Assembly (NCBI RefSeq): GCF_016584105.1
Contig: NZ_NRSM01000025.1
Span: forward strand, 1 to 53,374
Direction of reading: 5' to 3'
Length of the DNA stretch: 53,374 nt
Source of the DNA: Ectothiorhodospira shaposhnikovii
GTDB lineage: Bacteria > Pseudomonadota > Gammaproteobacteria > Ectothiorhodospirales > Ectothiorhodospiraceae
Part shown: piece by piece, positions 19,726-28,197 of the stretch
How the letters are laid out: each line of letters begins with the position of its first letter
Numbering within the stretch: the first letter of the stretch is position 1
Made by a program: the position numbers and the translations under genes
The notes under the pieces: generated by a model
The model's database searches: none
What the model saw: the letters and a program-made list of their open reading frames with translations, nothing else
Told to the model about the DNA's origin: nothing

Positions 19726-21981
19726 TCAGAAGTCGTAGGTGGCGGACAACCAAAGACTCCGACGGTCCAGATACACCCCGCTGGTGGCGGCGGCGGTCTG
19801 GGTGTACCGATAGGCGTGGTAGGTCTGACCGTCGTGGACATAGCTGTCCGATTTGCCGAAGTCCTTGTCCAGCAGGTTGTAGACGGTGCCGGTCAGGCGC
19901 ACCCGGTCGGACATGCGATAGGTGGCGCCCAGGTTGAACACGGCGTAGCTGTCCAGCTTGTTACCCAGTTGCTGATACAGGGAAAGGTTCTGACCGGAGG
20001 TGGGCAGCCCGCCGCTAAAGCGCTCCCGGGATGAATAGAACTCCCCGTCCAGGCGGGTCGACAGCCGGTCGCTGACATCCCACAGCAGTCGGGTGGTCAG
20101 GACATGCTCCGGCGTGTTGGTCAGCAGCAGGCCCTTCTGGTCACCGGAACGGATCTCGGTGTCCGTGTAGGTATAGCCGCCACTGATCTCCCAGGCCGGG
20201 GCAAAGCGATAACGGGCACTCAGCTCCACACCCTGGGAGATGGCACGATCGATGTTCACCAACTGGGAGAAATCTTCCTGCTCGGTGAAGTTACCGATGC
20301 TCAGACAGCCCGGCGTCCCGGCATAGGGCTGGTTGCCGTTCCCATCCACATACTGGCAATTGAGAATCCCTTCCCCGCTGGCAATCCGGTCGGTGAAGCG
20401 GGTATGGAAGAGAGTGACATTCGCGGACAGGCCGGCCCGGTTGTCAAAGCCCGCGCCCAACTCATAGTTGGTGGTCTTTTCCGGCTTGAGATGGGGAGAA
20501 CCGATGGTGATCGTCCGCCCCTGGTTGCCGAAGCCGGTAATGCCGTCATGGAGCTGGTTCAGGGTGGGGGTCTTGTACCCCCGACCAACGCCGCCCTTCA
20601 GGGTCCACTGATCATCGGTCTTCCAGACCAGGTAGGCGCGGGGGCTGAAGTGTCCGTCAAAGGCATCATGGTTTTCATAGCGGGCACCCAGGGTGAGGGC
20701 CAGATCATGCCTGAGCCACCACTCATCCTCGACGAAGACCGACCAGTTGCTCTGCTCAAGGGCCTCGTTGCCTGCCGCGCCGTCTTCCAGCTTTGAATCC
20801 ACATACTGTCCACCCAGGGTCAGCATGTGGTCACCGGTGGGCATGACCCATTTTCCGTCCACCACCAGGTCACGGTTCTCCAGCAACCTGGGCTCGCCGC
20901 CCACGGCCTCATAGCCGTAGTCCGGCGCACTGCCCGCGGGCAGGGTGCGGCCAAGGGTTTCCGTGGTGATGCGGGTCACACTACCTTCCAGGGTGCCGGC
21001 CTCGAAATTGCCGCGATAACCCAGCACGGCCTGATCACGGTTGAAACGCAACTCATCCTCATAGCCCCAGACCGTGCCGGGCTGGGGGGCGCAGGTGTTG
21101 CGGTTGGTCCCATCCTGGGTGCCCAGACGGCAGTTTTCGTTGGAATAGGTCTGCCGGGCACGCTCCAGATCCAGCCAGACCTGCTGATCGTCCACGGGGG
21201 TCAGGGTCAGACGGCCGCCCAAGGAGTGGATCCGGGCCTCCGGCGGACGGGGATCACGCCCGGCGCTGTCCTCGATCAGCCGGTCCGAGGCATCCCGGTC
21301 GAACAGGCGTCCACGCACCTGCAGACCCAACCGGTCTTCCACCAGCGGTCCGGTGGTGAAAACGCTGATGCTGGAGCTGTTGCCGGCAGTGCGGTCTTCC
21401 TGGAAGGTGTTTTCCACCGTGACGCTGCCCCCCCACTGCCGGCTGACCGGGCGGGTGATGATGTTGATCACTCCGCCCATGGCATCCGATCCATACAAGG
21501 TGGACATGGGGCCACGGATCACCTCGATGCGCTCGATGGCCGACAGCGGCGGCAGGAAGCTGGTGGAGGTCTCGCCGAAGCCATTGGGGGTGACATTGCC
21601 GGAGGTGTTCTGGCGGCGGCCATCGATCAGGATCAGGGTGTATTCACTGGGCAGGCCGCGGATACCGATGTTCAGTCCGCCGGTCTTGCCGGTGCCCGCC
21701 CGCACATCCACCCCCGGCACATCCGCCAGGGCCTCGGCCAGGTTGGAAAAGCGTTTCTGCTCCAGATCCTCCCGGGTCACCACCGAGATGCTGGCGGGGG
21801 CATCCCGCAGCGCCTGCTCAAAACCCGCGGCACTGATGACGGTGATCTCGTCCAGCCTGAGGGTTTCCGAAGCCAGGACGGAACCGGCCATACCTCCCAG
21901 GGCCAGGGCCACGGCGGTCCGTAGCATCAGGGGACGAAGGGATGGAAATGAAGATACCGAAGGTCGGACGGGTGCAACCAT
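19726..21981 (-). CDS. TonB-dependent outer-membrane receptor (CirA/FepA-like)
   Basis: A 751-residue siderophore-type receptor. After a signal sequence (about 20-38, ending LAS) comes a TonB-box-like start (ETLRLDEITVISAAG), then a plug domain with DAPASISVVTREDL, GIRGLPSEYTLILIDGRRQ and RGPMSTLYGSDAMGGVINII, and a 22-strand barrel ending in ...LWLSATYDF, the C-terminal aromatic expected for outer-membrane insertion. The start ATG 21981 has AGGAGT at good distance; a longer frame to 22104 lacks one. It would import a ferric complex with energy from TonB/ExbBD. A Fur-box-like site lies 130 bases upstream. The protein is a paralogue of the receptor at 23724. The exact ligand cannot be read from the sequence. 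Confidence 0.93.
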   Translation of the reverse strand: MVAPVRPSVSSFPSLRPLMLRTAVALALGGMAGSVLASETLRLDEITVISAAGFEQALRDAPASISVVTREDLEQKRFSNLAEALADVPGVDVRAGTGKTGGLNIGIRGLPSEYTLILIDGRRQNTSGNVTPNGFGETSTSFLPPLSAIERIEVIRGPMSTLYGSDAMGGVINIITRPVSRQWGGSVTVENTFQEDRTAGNSSSISVFTTGPLVEDRLGLQVRGRLFDRDASDRLIEDSAGRDPRPPEARIHSLGGRLTLTPVDDQQVWLDLERARQTYSNENCRLGTQDGTNRNTCAPQPGTVWGYEDELRFNRDQAVLGYRGNFEAGTLEGSVTRITTETLGRTLPAGSAPDYGYEAVGGEPRLLENRDLVVDGKWVMPTGDHMLTLGGQYVDSKLEDGAAGNEALEQSNWSVFVEDEWWLRHDLALTLGARYENHDAFDGHFSPRAYLVWKTDDQWTLKGGVGRGYKTPTLNQLHDGITGFGNQGRTITIGSPHLKPEKTTNYELGAGFDNRAGLSANVTLFHTRFTDRIASGEGILNCQYVDGNGNQPYAGTPGCLSIGNFTEQEDFSQLVNIDRAISQGVELSARYRFAPAWEISGGYTYTDTEIRSGDQKGLLLTNTPEHVLTTRLLWDVSDRLSTRLDGEFYSSRERFSGGLPTSGQNLSLYQQLGNKLDSYAVFNLGATYRMSDRVRLTGTVYNLLDKDFGKSDSYVHDGQTYHAYRYTQTAAATSGVYLDRRSLWLSATYDF

Positions 21982-22111
21982 GGTGTGATGACTCCTAAAG
22001 CGCTTGCTGAATGAACTGCTCTGGCAGGCTGCATGCACCGGCGTGAAAGACTTGCCCAGACCGGAACATGACTGGCTGGCTGACAGTAACAGGAGGAAAA
22101 ACAAGGGTGCG

Positions 22112-22131
22112 AATGCTAATCGCTATCAATT
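22112..22131 (-). promoter_or_regulatory. Fur-box-like site before the first TonB receptor
   Basis: AATGCTAATCGCTATCAATT is close to a Fur half-site arrangement and 17 of 20 bases match the site at 26290-26309 ahead of the second receptor. Position in the divergent region between a receptor gene and a response regulator gene fits iron repression of the receptor. Confidence 0.6.
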
Positions 22132-22178
22132 AATATTATCAGCACAGGTCTCCCGGGCACCGATCCAGGCGACGCATC

Positions 22179-22201
22179 TTCACACAATCTCCATAATCCT
22201 C
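22179..22201 (+). promoter_or_regulatory. BaeR-box-like site before the response regulator gene
   Basis: The motif TTCACA-N3-TCTCCATAAT-N2-TC occurs here and, with the same internal spacing, at 26358-26380 before the kinase gene (18 of 23 bases identical). Its core CTCCATAAT matches the core of the E. coli BaeR box as remembered (TTTTTCTCCATDATTGGC). It lies 59 bases before the regulator start. Confidence 0.6.
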
Positions 22202-22260
22202 ATGAACTTCCCGTCGACGGCATGTCAGCTACCCCAAACCCCCATTCTGGAATTCACCCC

Positions 22261-22962
22261 ATGACCACCGCCCATGTACTGGTGGTGGAAGACGAACCCA
22301 AGATCGCGGCCCTGCTCTCGGATTACCTGCATCGGGACCACTACGCAGTCAGCCTGCTGGACAGCGGGCGGCCGGTCATGGACAGGGTTCGCGCCGATCC
22401 CCCCAACCTGATCCTGCTGGACATCATGCTGCCCGACATGGACGGGATGCGCCTGTGCCGGGAGATCCGGCAGATATCCGCCGTACCCATCATCATGCTC
22501 ACCGCGAGGATCGAGGAAGCCGACCGGCTCAGGGGCTTTGAACTGGGTGCGGATGACTATGTGTGCAAACCGTTCAGTCCCCGGGAAGTCATGGCCCGGG
22601 TCCGGGCCCTGCTGCGCCGGGCGGGACAGGAGCCGATACCACCGTCGATGCATACCCAGGATGCCTTGGGACTGCATCTTGAACCCGCCTGTCACCGGGC
22701 CATGTTCAACGGCCTGGAACTCACCCTCACCCCCGTGGAATTTCGTCTGCTGCAACAGTTTCATGATCAGCCGAATACCGTCCTGAGCCGGGAAAACCTG
22801 CTCGACGGTCTCTACGATGACCACAGGGTGGTGACGGCACGCACGGTGGACAGCCACATCAAGAACCTGCGCAGGAAACTGCAGGCCGCCGTGCCGGGAC
22901 ACCGCCTGATCCAGGCGGTCTATGGTGTCGGCTACTGTTTCAAACCGCCGCAAACCGGTTGA
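22261..22962 (+). CDS. baeR: OmpR-family response regulator, BaeR-like
   Basis: A 233-residue regulator. The receiver domain (about 4-118) keeps the acidic pair (VVEDEPKI), the phospho-acceptor Asp in LILLDIMLPDMDG, the Thr/Ser position in IIMLTAR and the Lys in DDYVCKPFSPREV. The winged-helix DNA-binding domain (about 130-228) ends in RTVDSHIKNLRRKL and VYGVGY. The patterns RIEEADRLRGFELGADDYVC and LLDGLYDDHRVVTARTVDSH are very like E. coli BaeR, the envelope-stress regulator of efflux genes. The start is ATG 22261; frames beginning earlier add residues before the conserved beta-strand. Its kinase partner is probably the broken gene at 26401, 3.4 kb away beyond an uptake cassette. Confidence 0.88.
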   Translation: MTTAHVLVVEDEPKIAALLSDYLHRDHYAVSLLDSGRPVMDRVRADPPNLILLDIMLPDMDGMRLCREIRQISAVPIIMLTARIEEADRLRGFELGADDYVCKPFSPREVMARVRALLRRAGQEPIPPSMHTQDALGLHLEPACHRAMFNGLELTLTPVEFRLLQQFHDQPNTVLSRENLLDGLYDDHRVVTARTVDSHIKNLRRKLQAAVPGHRLIQAVYGVGYCFKPPQTG

Positions 22963-22997
22963 TGTCCAATGCCGTCCATGGCGGAGACATCAACCGG
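22955..22997. terminator. Bidirectional hairpin between convergent genes
   Basis: A perfect 12-base inverted repeat, CCGGTTGATGTC and GACATCAACCGG, separated by 19 bases. It starts within the last codons of the regulator gene and lies 18 bases from the end of the opposing DUF4198 gene, so it can serve both. No T-tract is present. Confidence 0.6.
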
Positions 22998-23014
22998 CCG
23001 GGATAAGGACGGCG

Positions 23015-23680
23015 TCAGTCCGCCTCGGACCAGCGGATACCCTCATCCACCGAGAAACTCAGCACCAGGTTATAGCGGGAGGCATCGAATTTGACGCCGG
23101 CCACTTCACCGCCCTCTTCCACCGCATGATTCACACCCACCAGATACTGGCCGGCCCAGGGGGTTTCCAGCTCGACGCGCCCATCCTCATCCGTGGCCAG
23201 GGACTTCTCCCAGCGGGGCGGTCCATAGGCGATGACGCGGGTGCGGGCCAGCGGCTCGCCACGGAACAACAGGGTGAAGCGGTTGCTGCCGGGCGCATCG
23301 GGCACCAGATCCAGCTCCAGCAGGGACTTCACCTCGCTGCGTCCGGCCCGGGCCATCAGGGTAGTACGTGTCACCGAAGTGGCCTGACGCATGGCGCGGG
23401 GCACAATGGGTTCCACCACCGCCAGATCCCCCTGGTGGGTGGTGTCAAGCCGGATATGGTCCGGACGACGCTCGGCGCTCACCTTCAGGCTGTCGGGCAG
23501 CACGATGGCGGCCTGGATGTTGTCCAGGCGACCGCCGGTCTCTTCGACGATACCCCGGTGCCAATAGCCGAAATAGACCTTTGCGGCACCGGTTGCCTCC
23601 CGCTCCACCCAGATGTAGTGGGCATGGGCCGGGGCCAGCAACATCAGGCCCAGTAACACACCAATAATGGAAAAACGCAT
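23015..23680 (-). CDS. DUF4198-family periplasmic protein
   Basis: A 221-residue secreted protein: signal peptide (about 1-20, ending AHA), then HYIWVEREATGAAKVYFGYW, the hallmark start of DUF4198 proteins, and a beta-rich C-terminal domain (EDGRVELETPWAGQYLVGVN, GEVAGVKFDASRYNLVLSF). DUF4198 is related to the NikM/CbiK-like metal-uptake additional components and is often encoded beside TonB receptors, so a role in metal capture in the periplasm is reasonable but unproven. The start at ATG 23680 is preferred, since AGGAG sits 9 bases away; ATG 23689 abuts that site. The gene follows the second TonB receptor by 43 bases and should be co-transcribed with it. Confidence 0.85.
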   Translation of the reverse strand: MRFSIIGVLLGLMLLAPAHAHYIWVEREATGAAKVYFGYWHRGIVEETGGRLDNIQAAIVLPDSLKVSAERRPDHIRLDTTHQGDLAVVEPIVPRAMRQATSVTRTTLMARAGRSEVKSLLELDLVPDAPGSNRFTLLFRGEPLARTRVIAYGPPRWEKSLATDEDGRVELETPWAGQYLVGVNHAVEEGGEVAGVKFDASRYNLVLSFSVDEGIRWSEAD

Positions 23681-23723
23681 GACATTCATCTCCTGTCAGT
23701 GATTAAACGGCGGGGAACCCGGC

Positions 23724-26141
23724 TCAGAAAGCCACGTTCATGCTGATCCAGTAATTCCGCGACTTGGCCTTGATGTTGTAGTCATCGGTGTAACTGGGGG
23801 TATAGGTGCCGTCATCCTGCTCCACGAACCGGACCTGATAGGAGGTGAAATCCTGGTCCAGCAGGTTGTTGATGCGGCCATTGAGGGTCACATGCTTGCC
23901 CAGGCGATAACCGGCCCCCAGGTGCAGGATCTCGTAATCCTTCCAGTACAGGGCGCGATCGTTCACGCTGTCCCAACCGCGATAGCGATCGGAACGGGCC
24001 TCCAGGGTCAGAAAGGTGTTGAAGTTCCGGTTCACCTGCCAATCGAGGGTGGCATTGAGCATGTGCTTGGCGGTCCCGGTGAGGGGCTGTCCCTCTTGCG
24101 GCCCGCTCTTCTGCTCGGAGTCCGTATAGGTGTAGTTGCCCCGCAGGGAGACCGCCGGGGTGATCCGGTAACGGCCGGCCAGCTCGATACCCTGGATATC
24201 CGCCCGATCGATGTTGTAGCGCTGGCTGAAGGTGGTGTAACCCAGGTCCGCCCAGCCTTCACCGATATCGGCGCAGCGCTCGCCCGGTGCCGCGATTTCG
24301 CAGTTGGGGATGCTGTCGCCGGAGGCGATCTTGTCCTTGAAGCGGTTGGCGAATACGGTGGCATTGAAGCTGTGGCCCATCGGGCTGCTGAAGTACACCG
24401 CCAGTTCACTGTTGAGGCTGGTCTCCGGCTGCAGGTCCGGACTGCCCACAAAGGGATTCACACCCTGCCCACCGAATCCGGTGATCCCCGGGAACAGATC
24501 GCTGGCCTGGGGCGTCTTGTAACCGGTGCTGACACCCCCCTTCACGGTCCAGTCGGGGCTGACGGTATAGACCGCGTAGAGACGGGGGCTGGTCTGTCCA
24601 CCGAAACGATTGTGGTCGTCGTAACGCACCCCGCCCGTCAGGGTCAGGCGCTCGGTGATGTCCCAGTTATCTTCCACAAAGACCGCCCACTGGCGATGGG
24701 GCTGCACCGTGCCGGAACGAAAACCGTCGCCGTACATCCCGAACACTCCGTCTTCCATCTCGGCATCGATGTACTGACCACCCACCACCAGATAGTGGCC
24801 TTCCAGCGGCACCTCCAGCTTGGCATCCAGGGTGGTCTGGCGGGTTTCCATCACCCGGGTATCCCGGGGCAGGAAACCCTGGAATTGCGCCAGTTGATCG
24901 GCGGTCAACAGGGTTTCCAGCAGCGCCAGTTTCTGAGCTTCGTCATGGTTGTTGTTGGTGCCCATCTGTGCCGGCGAGCACCCGGCGGCGCGACCGGCGG
25001 CCAGACAGGCGGTATCCCACAGTCCCTGCAGTTCGGCACGTTCTTCCACGGTAAAGGGCAGGGAACGCCCCTTGTTCTGGGTATTCACATGGGAAAGGAT
25101 GATGTCGCTGCGTCCGATATCCCAGTGCCCCACATGGCCGATGGACCACTGATCCCGGGTAAACCGCTGATCATCCTTGTAGCCCACCCGCGGCTGGACC
25201 ACGCCCGCGTTGGACGCCCGCCAGACGGTGCCGTAATCGTCCAGGGTACCCAGCTGACTGTCGTCGTTGTCGTACTTCTGGCGGGAGGCATCCACGTCCA
25301 GCGTGAATTCATGCCGTTCGCTGGGGGTGAAGGTCAACCGCGCACCGGCGCTGTAGATGGTGTTGTCCACGGTACGGCCACCGCCGCCAAAGCCCAGGGT
25401 ACGCTCGTGGACCACACCGGATGGGTCACGGGCCGGTGCATAGCTGGGGTTGGAGGCGTCCCGCTCGTAATAGTTGCCCCGCACACTCAGCCCCAGCTTG
25501 CCCGGCACCAATGGACCCATCACGACGAAGTCGGTGGTCCGGTCGTTGCCGAAATCCGAGTTCTCCTCGATGGTCTGGCCGTGGGTGATGGAGCCGGTCC
25601 AGCGATCCGGGGTCTTGCGGGTGATGATGTTGATCACGCCGCCGATGGCATCCGCCCCGTAGAGGGTGGACATGGGGCCGCGGATCACCTCGATGCGCTC
25701 GATCATGTCCAGCGGCGGAATATGATTGAACTGGTTGCCGCCGAAATTGTTCGGATACAGATCTCCGATGTTGTTCTGCCGACGGCCGTCGATGAGGATC
25801 AGGGTGTAGTCCGCGCCCATGCCGCGGATGCTGATGGTGCCCTGACCGGTCTTGTCGGTGGTCTCTCCTACATCCACGCCCTCGATATCACGCACGGCAT
25901 CCAGCAGAGTGATGTAGGGCCTGGAGGACAACTCCTCCCGGGTGATCACGGAAATGCTGGCCGGGGCATCGGTGATCTTCTGCTCGAAGCCGGCCGCGGT
26001 GGTCACCGTGATTTCGTCCAGACGGACCACTTCGGAAGCATGGGCCACGGACGACCCGAGCAGCCCCATGGCCATCGAGACGGCGGTGTGCAGTTTCAGG
26101 GGACGGACAGGACAGGGGCGGGCTCGACAGGCTTGCGCCAT
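23724..26141 (-). CDS. TonB-dependent outer-membrane receptor, second paralogue
   Basis: An 805-residue receptor with a signal sequence (hydrophobic about 19-35, ending AHA), a TonB-box-like EVVRLDEITVTTAAG, a plug with DAPASISVITREEL, IRGMGADYTLILIDGRRQNN and RGPMSTLYGADAIGGVINII, and a barrel ending in ISMNVAF. The start ATG 26141 has AAGGAG 9 bases before it. The plug is closely similar to that of the receptor at 19726, but the loops differ, including an insert with two cysteines (residues about 378-390, TACLAAGRAAGCSPAQ). This suggests duplication followed by change of ligand. A Fur-box-like site lies 150 bases upstream. Downstream and in operon is the DUF4198 gene. Confidence 0.93.
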   Translation of the reverse strand: MAQACRARPCPVRPLKLHTAVSMAMGLLGSSVAHASEVVRLDEITVTTAAGFEQKITDAPASISVITREELSSRPYITLLDAVRDIEGVDVGETTDKTGQGTISIRGMGADYTLILIDGRRQNNIGDLYPNNFGGNQFNHIPPLDMIERIEVIRGPMSTLYGADAIGGVINIITRKTPDRWTGSITHGQTIEENSDFGNDRTTDFVVMGPLVPGKLGLSVRGNYYERDASNPSYAPARDPSGVVHERTLGFGGGGRTVDNTIYSAGARLTFTPSERHEFTLDVDASRQKYDNDDSQLGTLDDYGTVWRASNAGVVQPRVGYKDDQRFTRDQWSIGHVGHWDIGRSDIILSHVNTQNKGRSLPFTVEERAELQGLWDTACLAAGRAAGCSPAQMGTNNNHDEAQKLALLETLLTADQLAQFQGFLPRDTRVMETRQTTLDAKLEVPLEGHYLVVGGQYIDAEMEDGVFGMYGDGFRSGTVQPHRQWAVFVEDNWDITERLTLTGGVRYDDHNRFGGQTSPRLYAVYTVSPDWTVKGGVSTGYKTPQASDLFPGITGFGGQGVNPFVGSPDLQPETSLNSELAVYFSSPMGHSFNATVFANRFKDKIASGDSIPNCEIAAPGERCADIGEGWADLGYTTFSQRYNIDRADIQGIELAGRYRITPAVSLRGNYTYTDSEQKSGPQEGQPLTGTAKHMLNATLDWQVNRNFNTFLTLEARSDRYRGWDSVNDRALYWKDYEILHLGAGYRLGKHVTLNGRINNLLDQDFTSYQVRFVEQDDGTYTPSYTDDYNIKAKSRNYWISMNVAF

Positions 26142-26289
26142 GACGCAAAACTCCTTTCGTGATGAGAATGGATCGGCGTGGCGGGCTTGTCGATCCGGTC
26201 TCTCCCCCAGTGTCCGGGCTTGATGGATTCAGACTGGCTGGCTACAAATAAGCAAAGTAAATAAACGGCATAAATCAAATCATTGCGTA

Positions 26290-26309
26290 AATGCTAATCG
26301 TTATTGATT
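26290..26309 (-). promoter_or_regulatory. Fur-box-like site before the second TonB receptor
   Basis: AATGCTAATCGTTATTGATT differs at three positions from the site at 22112-22131 and holds the same relation to a minus-strand receptor gene and a plus-strand signalling gene. Repression by Fur is inferred. Confidence 0.6.
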
Positions 26310-26357
26310 GGCGCGTGCAAGGCGCATTCACGACCGGATCAACGACGGCGGCGAAGT

Positions 26358-26380
26358 TTCACAATTTCTCCATAATAATC
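26358..26380 (+). promoter_or_regulatory. BaeR-box-like site before the kinase gene
   Basis: TTCACA-N3-TTCTCCATAAT-type motif matching the one at 22179-22201 with identical spacing. The core TTTCTCCATAAT fits the BaeR box better than the other copy. It ends 20 bases before the kinase start; CATAAT at 26371-26376 might also be the -10 element. Confidence 0.6.
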
Positions 26381-26400
26381 AGGGAACCATTACCTCCATG

Positions 26401-27805
26401 GACCGATACCACCGCCCCGCCCCGGGCCTACGCACCAAGCTGTTTCTCGCCATGGTGATCACCTTCGCCATCCTGACCCTGGCCATCATGGGTGCCACGC
26501 GCCTGAGCTTCCAGCACGGACTGGCGGGCTATCTGGACCAGGTGGAACAGGAACAGGCGCATAATTTCACCCGTACCCTGGCGGCCTATTACCAGACCAC
26601 TGGCAGCTGGGAGTCCCTGGTGCAGAACCCGCGCCTGTGGGGTCGCCTGCAGCGGATGGCCGACGGCGCGCCGCCCGCCTATCCGTCCGAAGACGCCGTG
26701 CTGCAGGATCTGATCCGGCGACCGGGGCGTCTTGCCCTGCTGGATGAGACGGGCCGCAGGCTGATCGGGCCACCCCTGCCGTTCCCGGACGAGGGCAAGC
26801 GCTACCCGGTGCAGGTGGACGGTGCCACCGTGGGCATCCTGTATGCGATGCCGTCCACCCATATCACGGACGGGCTGGCCCAGCAGTTCGAGCGCCAGCA
26901 GGAGCGGATCCTGGGTCTCATCGGCCTGATCGCCCTGCTGGTTGGCCGCCATCGCCTCCTACCTGCTGGCCAACCGCCTGCTGGGCCCGCTGCAGGCCCT
27001 GACAGGAGGTGCCCGCGCCCTGACCACGGGCAATTATTCGGCCCGGGTACAGCTGCGCACCCGGGATGAATTCCAGACCCTGGCCGAGGACTTCAACCAG
27101 CTGGCCGCCACCCTGGAGCGGAATGAGGCGGCCCGGCGCCGCTGGATCGCCGACATCTCCCATGAACTGCGCACTCCCCTGTCGGTACTGCGGGGAGAAA
27201 TGGAGGCGCTGGAAGACGGCATCCGCACGCTGGACATGCAGGCACTCCAGTCACTGCAGGCGGAGGCGGCACTGCTGGGAAAACTGGTGGATGATCTCTA
27301 TCAGCTGGCCCTGTGCGATGTGGGCTGCCTGGACTGTCACCGGGAAACCGTGGACATGATCGCCCTGCTGCGGGAGACCGCGGCCCAGCACCAGACCCGT
27401 TTCACCCAGCAACGTCTGGCCATCATCCAGGTACTGCCGCCCGCCCCGGCCTTCGTCCAGGCCGACCCGACCCGCCTGAAGCAGTTGCTGAACAACCTGC
27501 TGGAAAACACCCTGCGTTACACGGACCCCGGCGGCAGACTGCATGTGGCGGCCCGGCAAAAGGATCGGCAGCTCATCATCACCCTGGATGACACCGCCCC
27601 CGGCGTGCCCGCGGACGCCCTGCCCCTGCTGTTCGAACACCTGTTCCGGGTGGAGCCCTCCCGCAGTCGGCGCCACGGCGGCGCGGGTCTGGGCCTGGCC
27701 CTGTGCCGGCGCATCGTGGAAGGTCACGGGGGGCGGATCACCGCCGCGCCCTCCCCCCTGGGGGGACTGCGGATCAGCGTCTGCCTGCCGCTGACCAGGC
27801 CGTGA
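26401..27805 (+). pseudogene. baeS: BaeS-like sensor histidine kinase with a one-base frameshift
   Basis: Two overlapping frames together give one kinase. The first (26401 to about 26941) has TM1 (TKLFLAMVITFAILTLAI), a periplasmic sensor region and the start of TM2. The second (to 27805) has the rest of TM2 (AAIASYLLANRLLGPL), HAMP, the H-box WIADISHELRTPLSVLRGE, the N-box NNLLENTLRYTDPGG and the G-box GAGLGLALCRRIVEGHGGR. Removing one T from GGTTGG near 26941-26943 restores LLVAAIASYLL and yields 467 residues, the length of E. coli BaeS, to which it is alike throughout. The shift could be a real inactivating mutation or a sequencing error. If real, the H-box half could only be made from an internal start. 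No other damage is seen. Confidence 0.85.
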
Positions 27806-27826
27806 CCGGAGAGCTGTTTCCCGCCA

Positions 27827-28174
27827 TCAGTCCGCCACACCGTGCTCAGGCAACAGGCGATAACGCCGTTTACCGTCCGGGTACGCCGACTCCAGCAGCA
27901 TGACGGCATCACCCACCGCGGGCGGACGGCCCAGTACCTGCACCCGGGTTTCCTCGCCGGTTTCCAGACGGACCCGCAGGGTCACCAGGGTGACGGACTG
28001 ACCGGAGCGCAGCCCGGTGGCGGTGCCTTCGTTGACCTCCAGCACCGTCGCGCTCACCTGTCCCGTGACCGGGGCACCCCGGGGCAGCAGCCACAGCCCG
28101 GCCACCAGGGCAAACCCCATGACCACCACCAGAAACCTCAGGCGGTTGCTCACGTAACGAAACCCATCGGCCAT
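27827..28174 (-). CDS. Small membrane-anchored protein of unknown function
   Basis: A 115-residue protein with one N-terminal membrane segment (LRFLVVVMGFALVAGLWLLP, about 12-31) followed by a soluble domain predicted to be beta-rich (QVSATVLEVNEGTATGLRSG, VTLVTLRVRLETGEETRVQV). The pattern of anchor plus short OB/SH3-like domain resembles secretion-accessory segments, but I do not recognise the family. The start at ATG 28174 is chosen because GGAGG lies 7 bases before it. It follows uppP by 23 bases on the same strand and may be co-transcribed with it. It faces the kinase gene end-to-end, with a 21-base gap. Confidence 0.6.
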   Translation of the reverse strand: MADGFRYVSNRLRFLVVVMGFALVAGLWLLPRGAPVTGQVSATVLEVNEGTATGLRSGQSVTLVTLRVRLETGEETRVQVLGRPPAVGDAVMLLESAYPDGKRRYRLLPEHGVAD

Positions 28175-28197
28175 GGCCATCCCTCCCCGGACAGGAC

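Noticed and set aside
23892..26162. A 756-codon open frame antisense to the second TonB receptor
   Set aside because: No signal peptide or domain; the receptor on the minus strand is intact with a good ribosome site.
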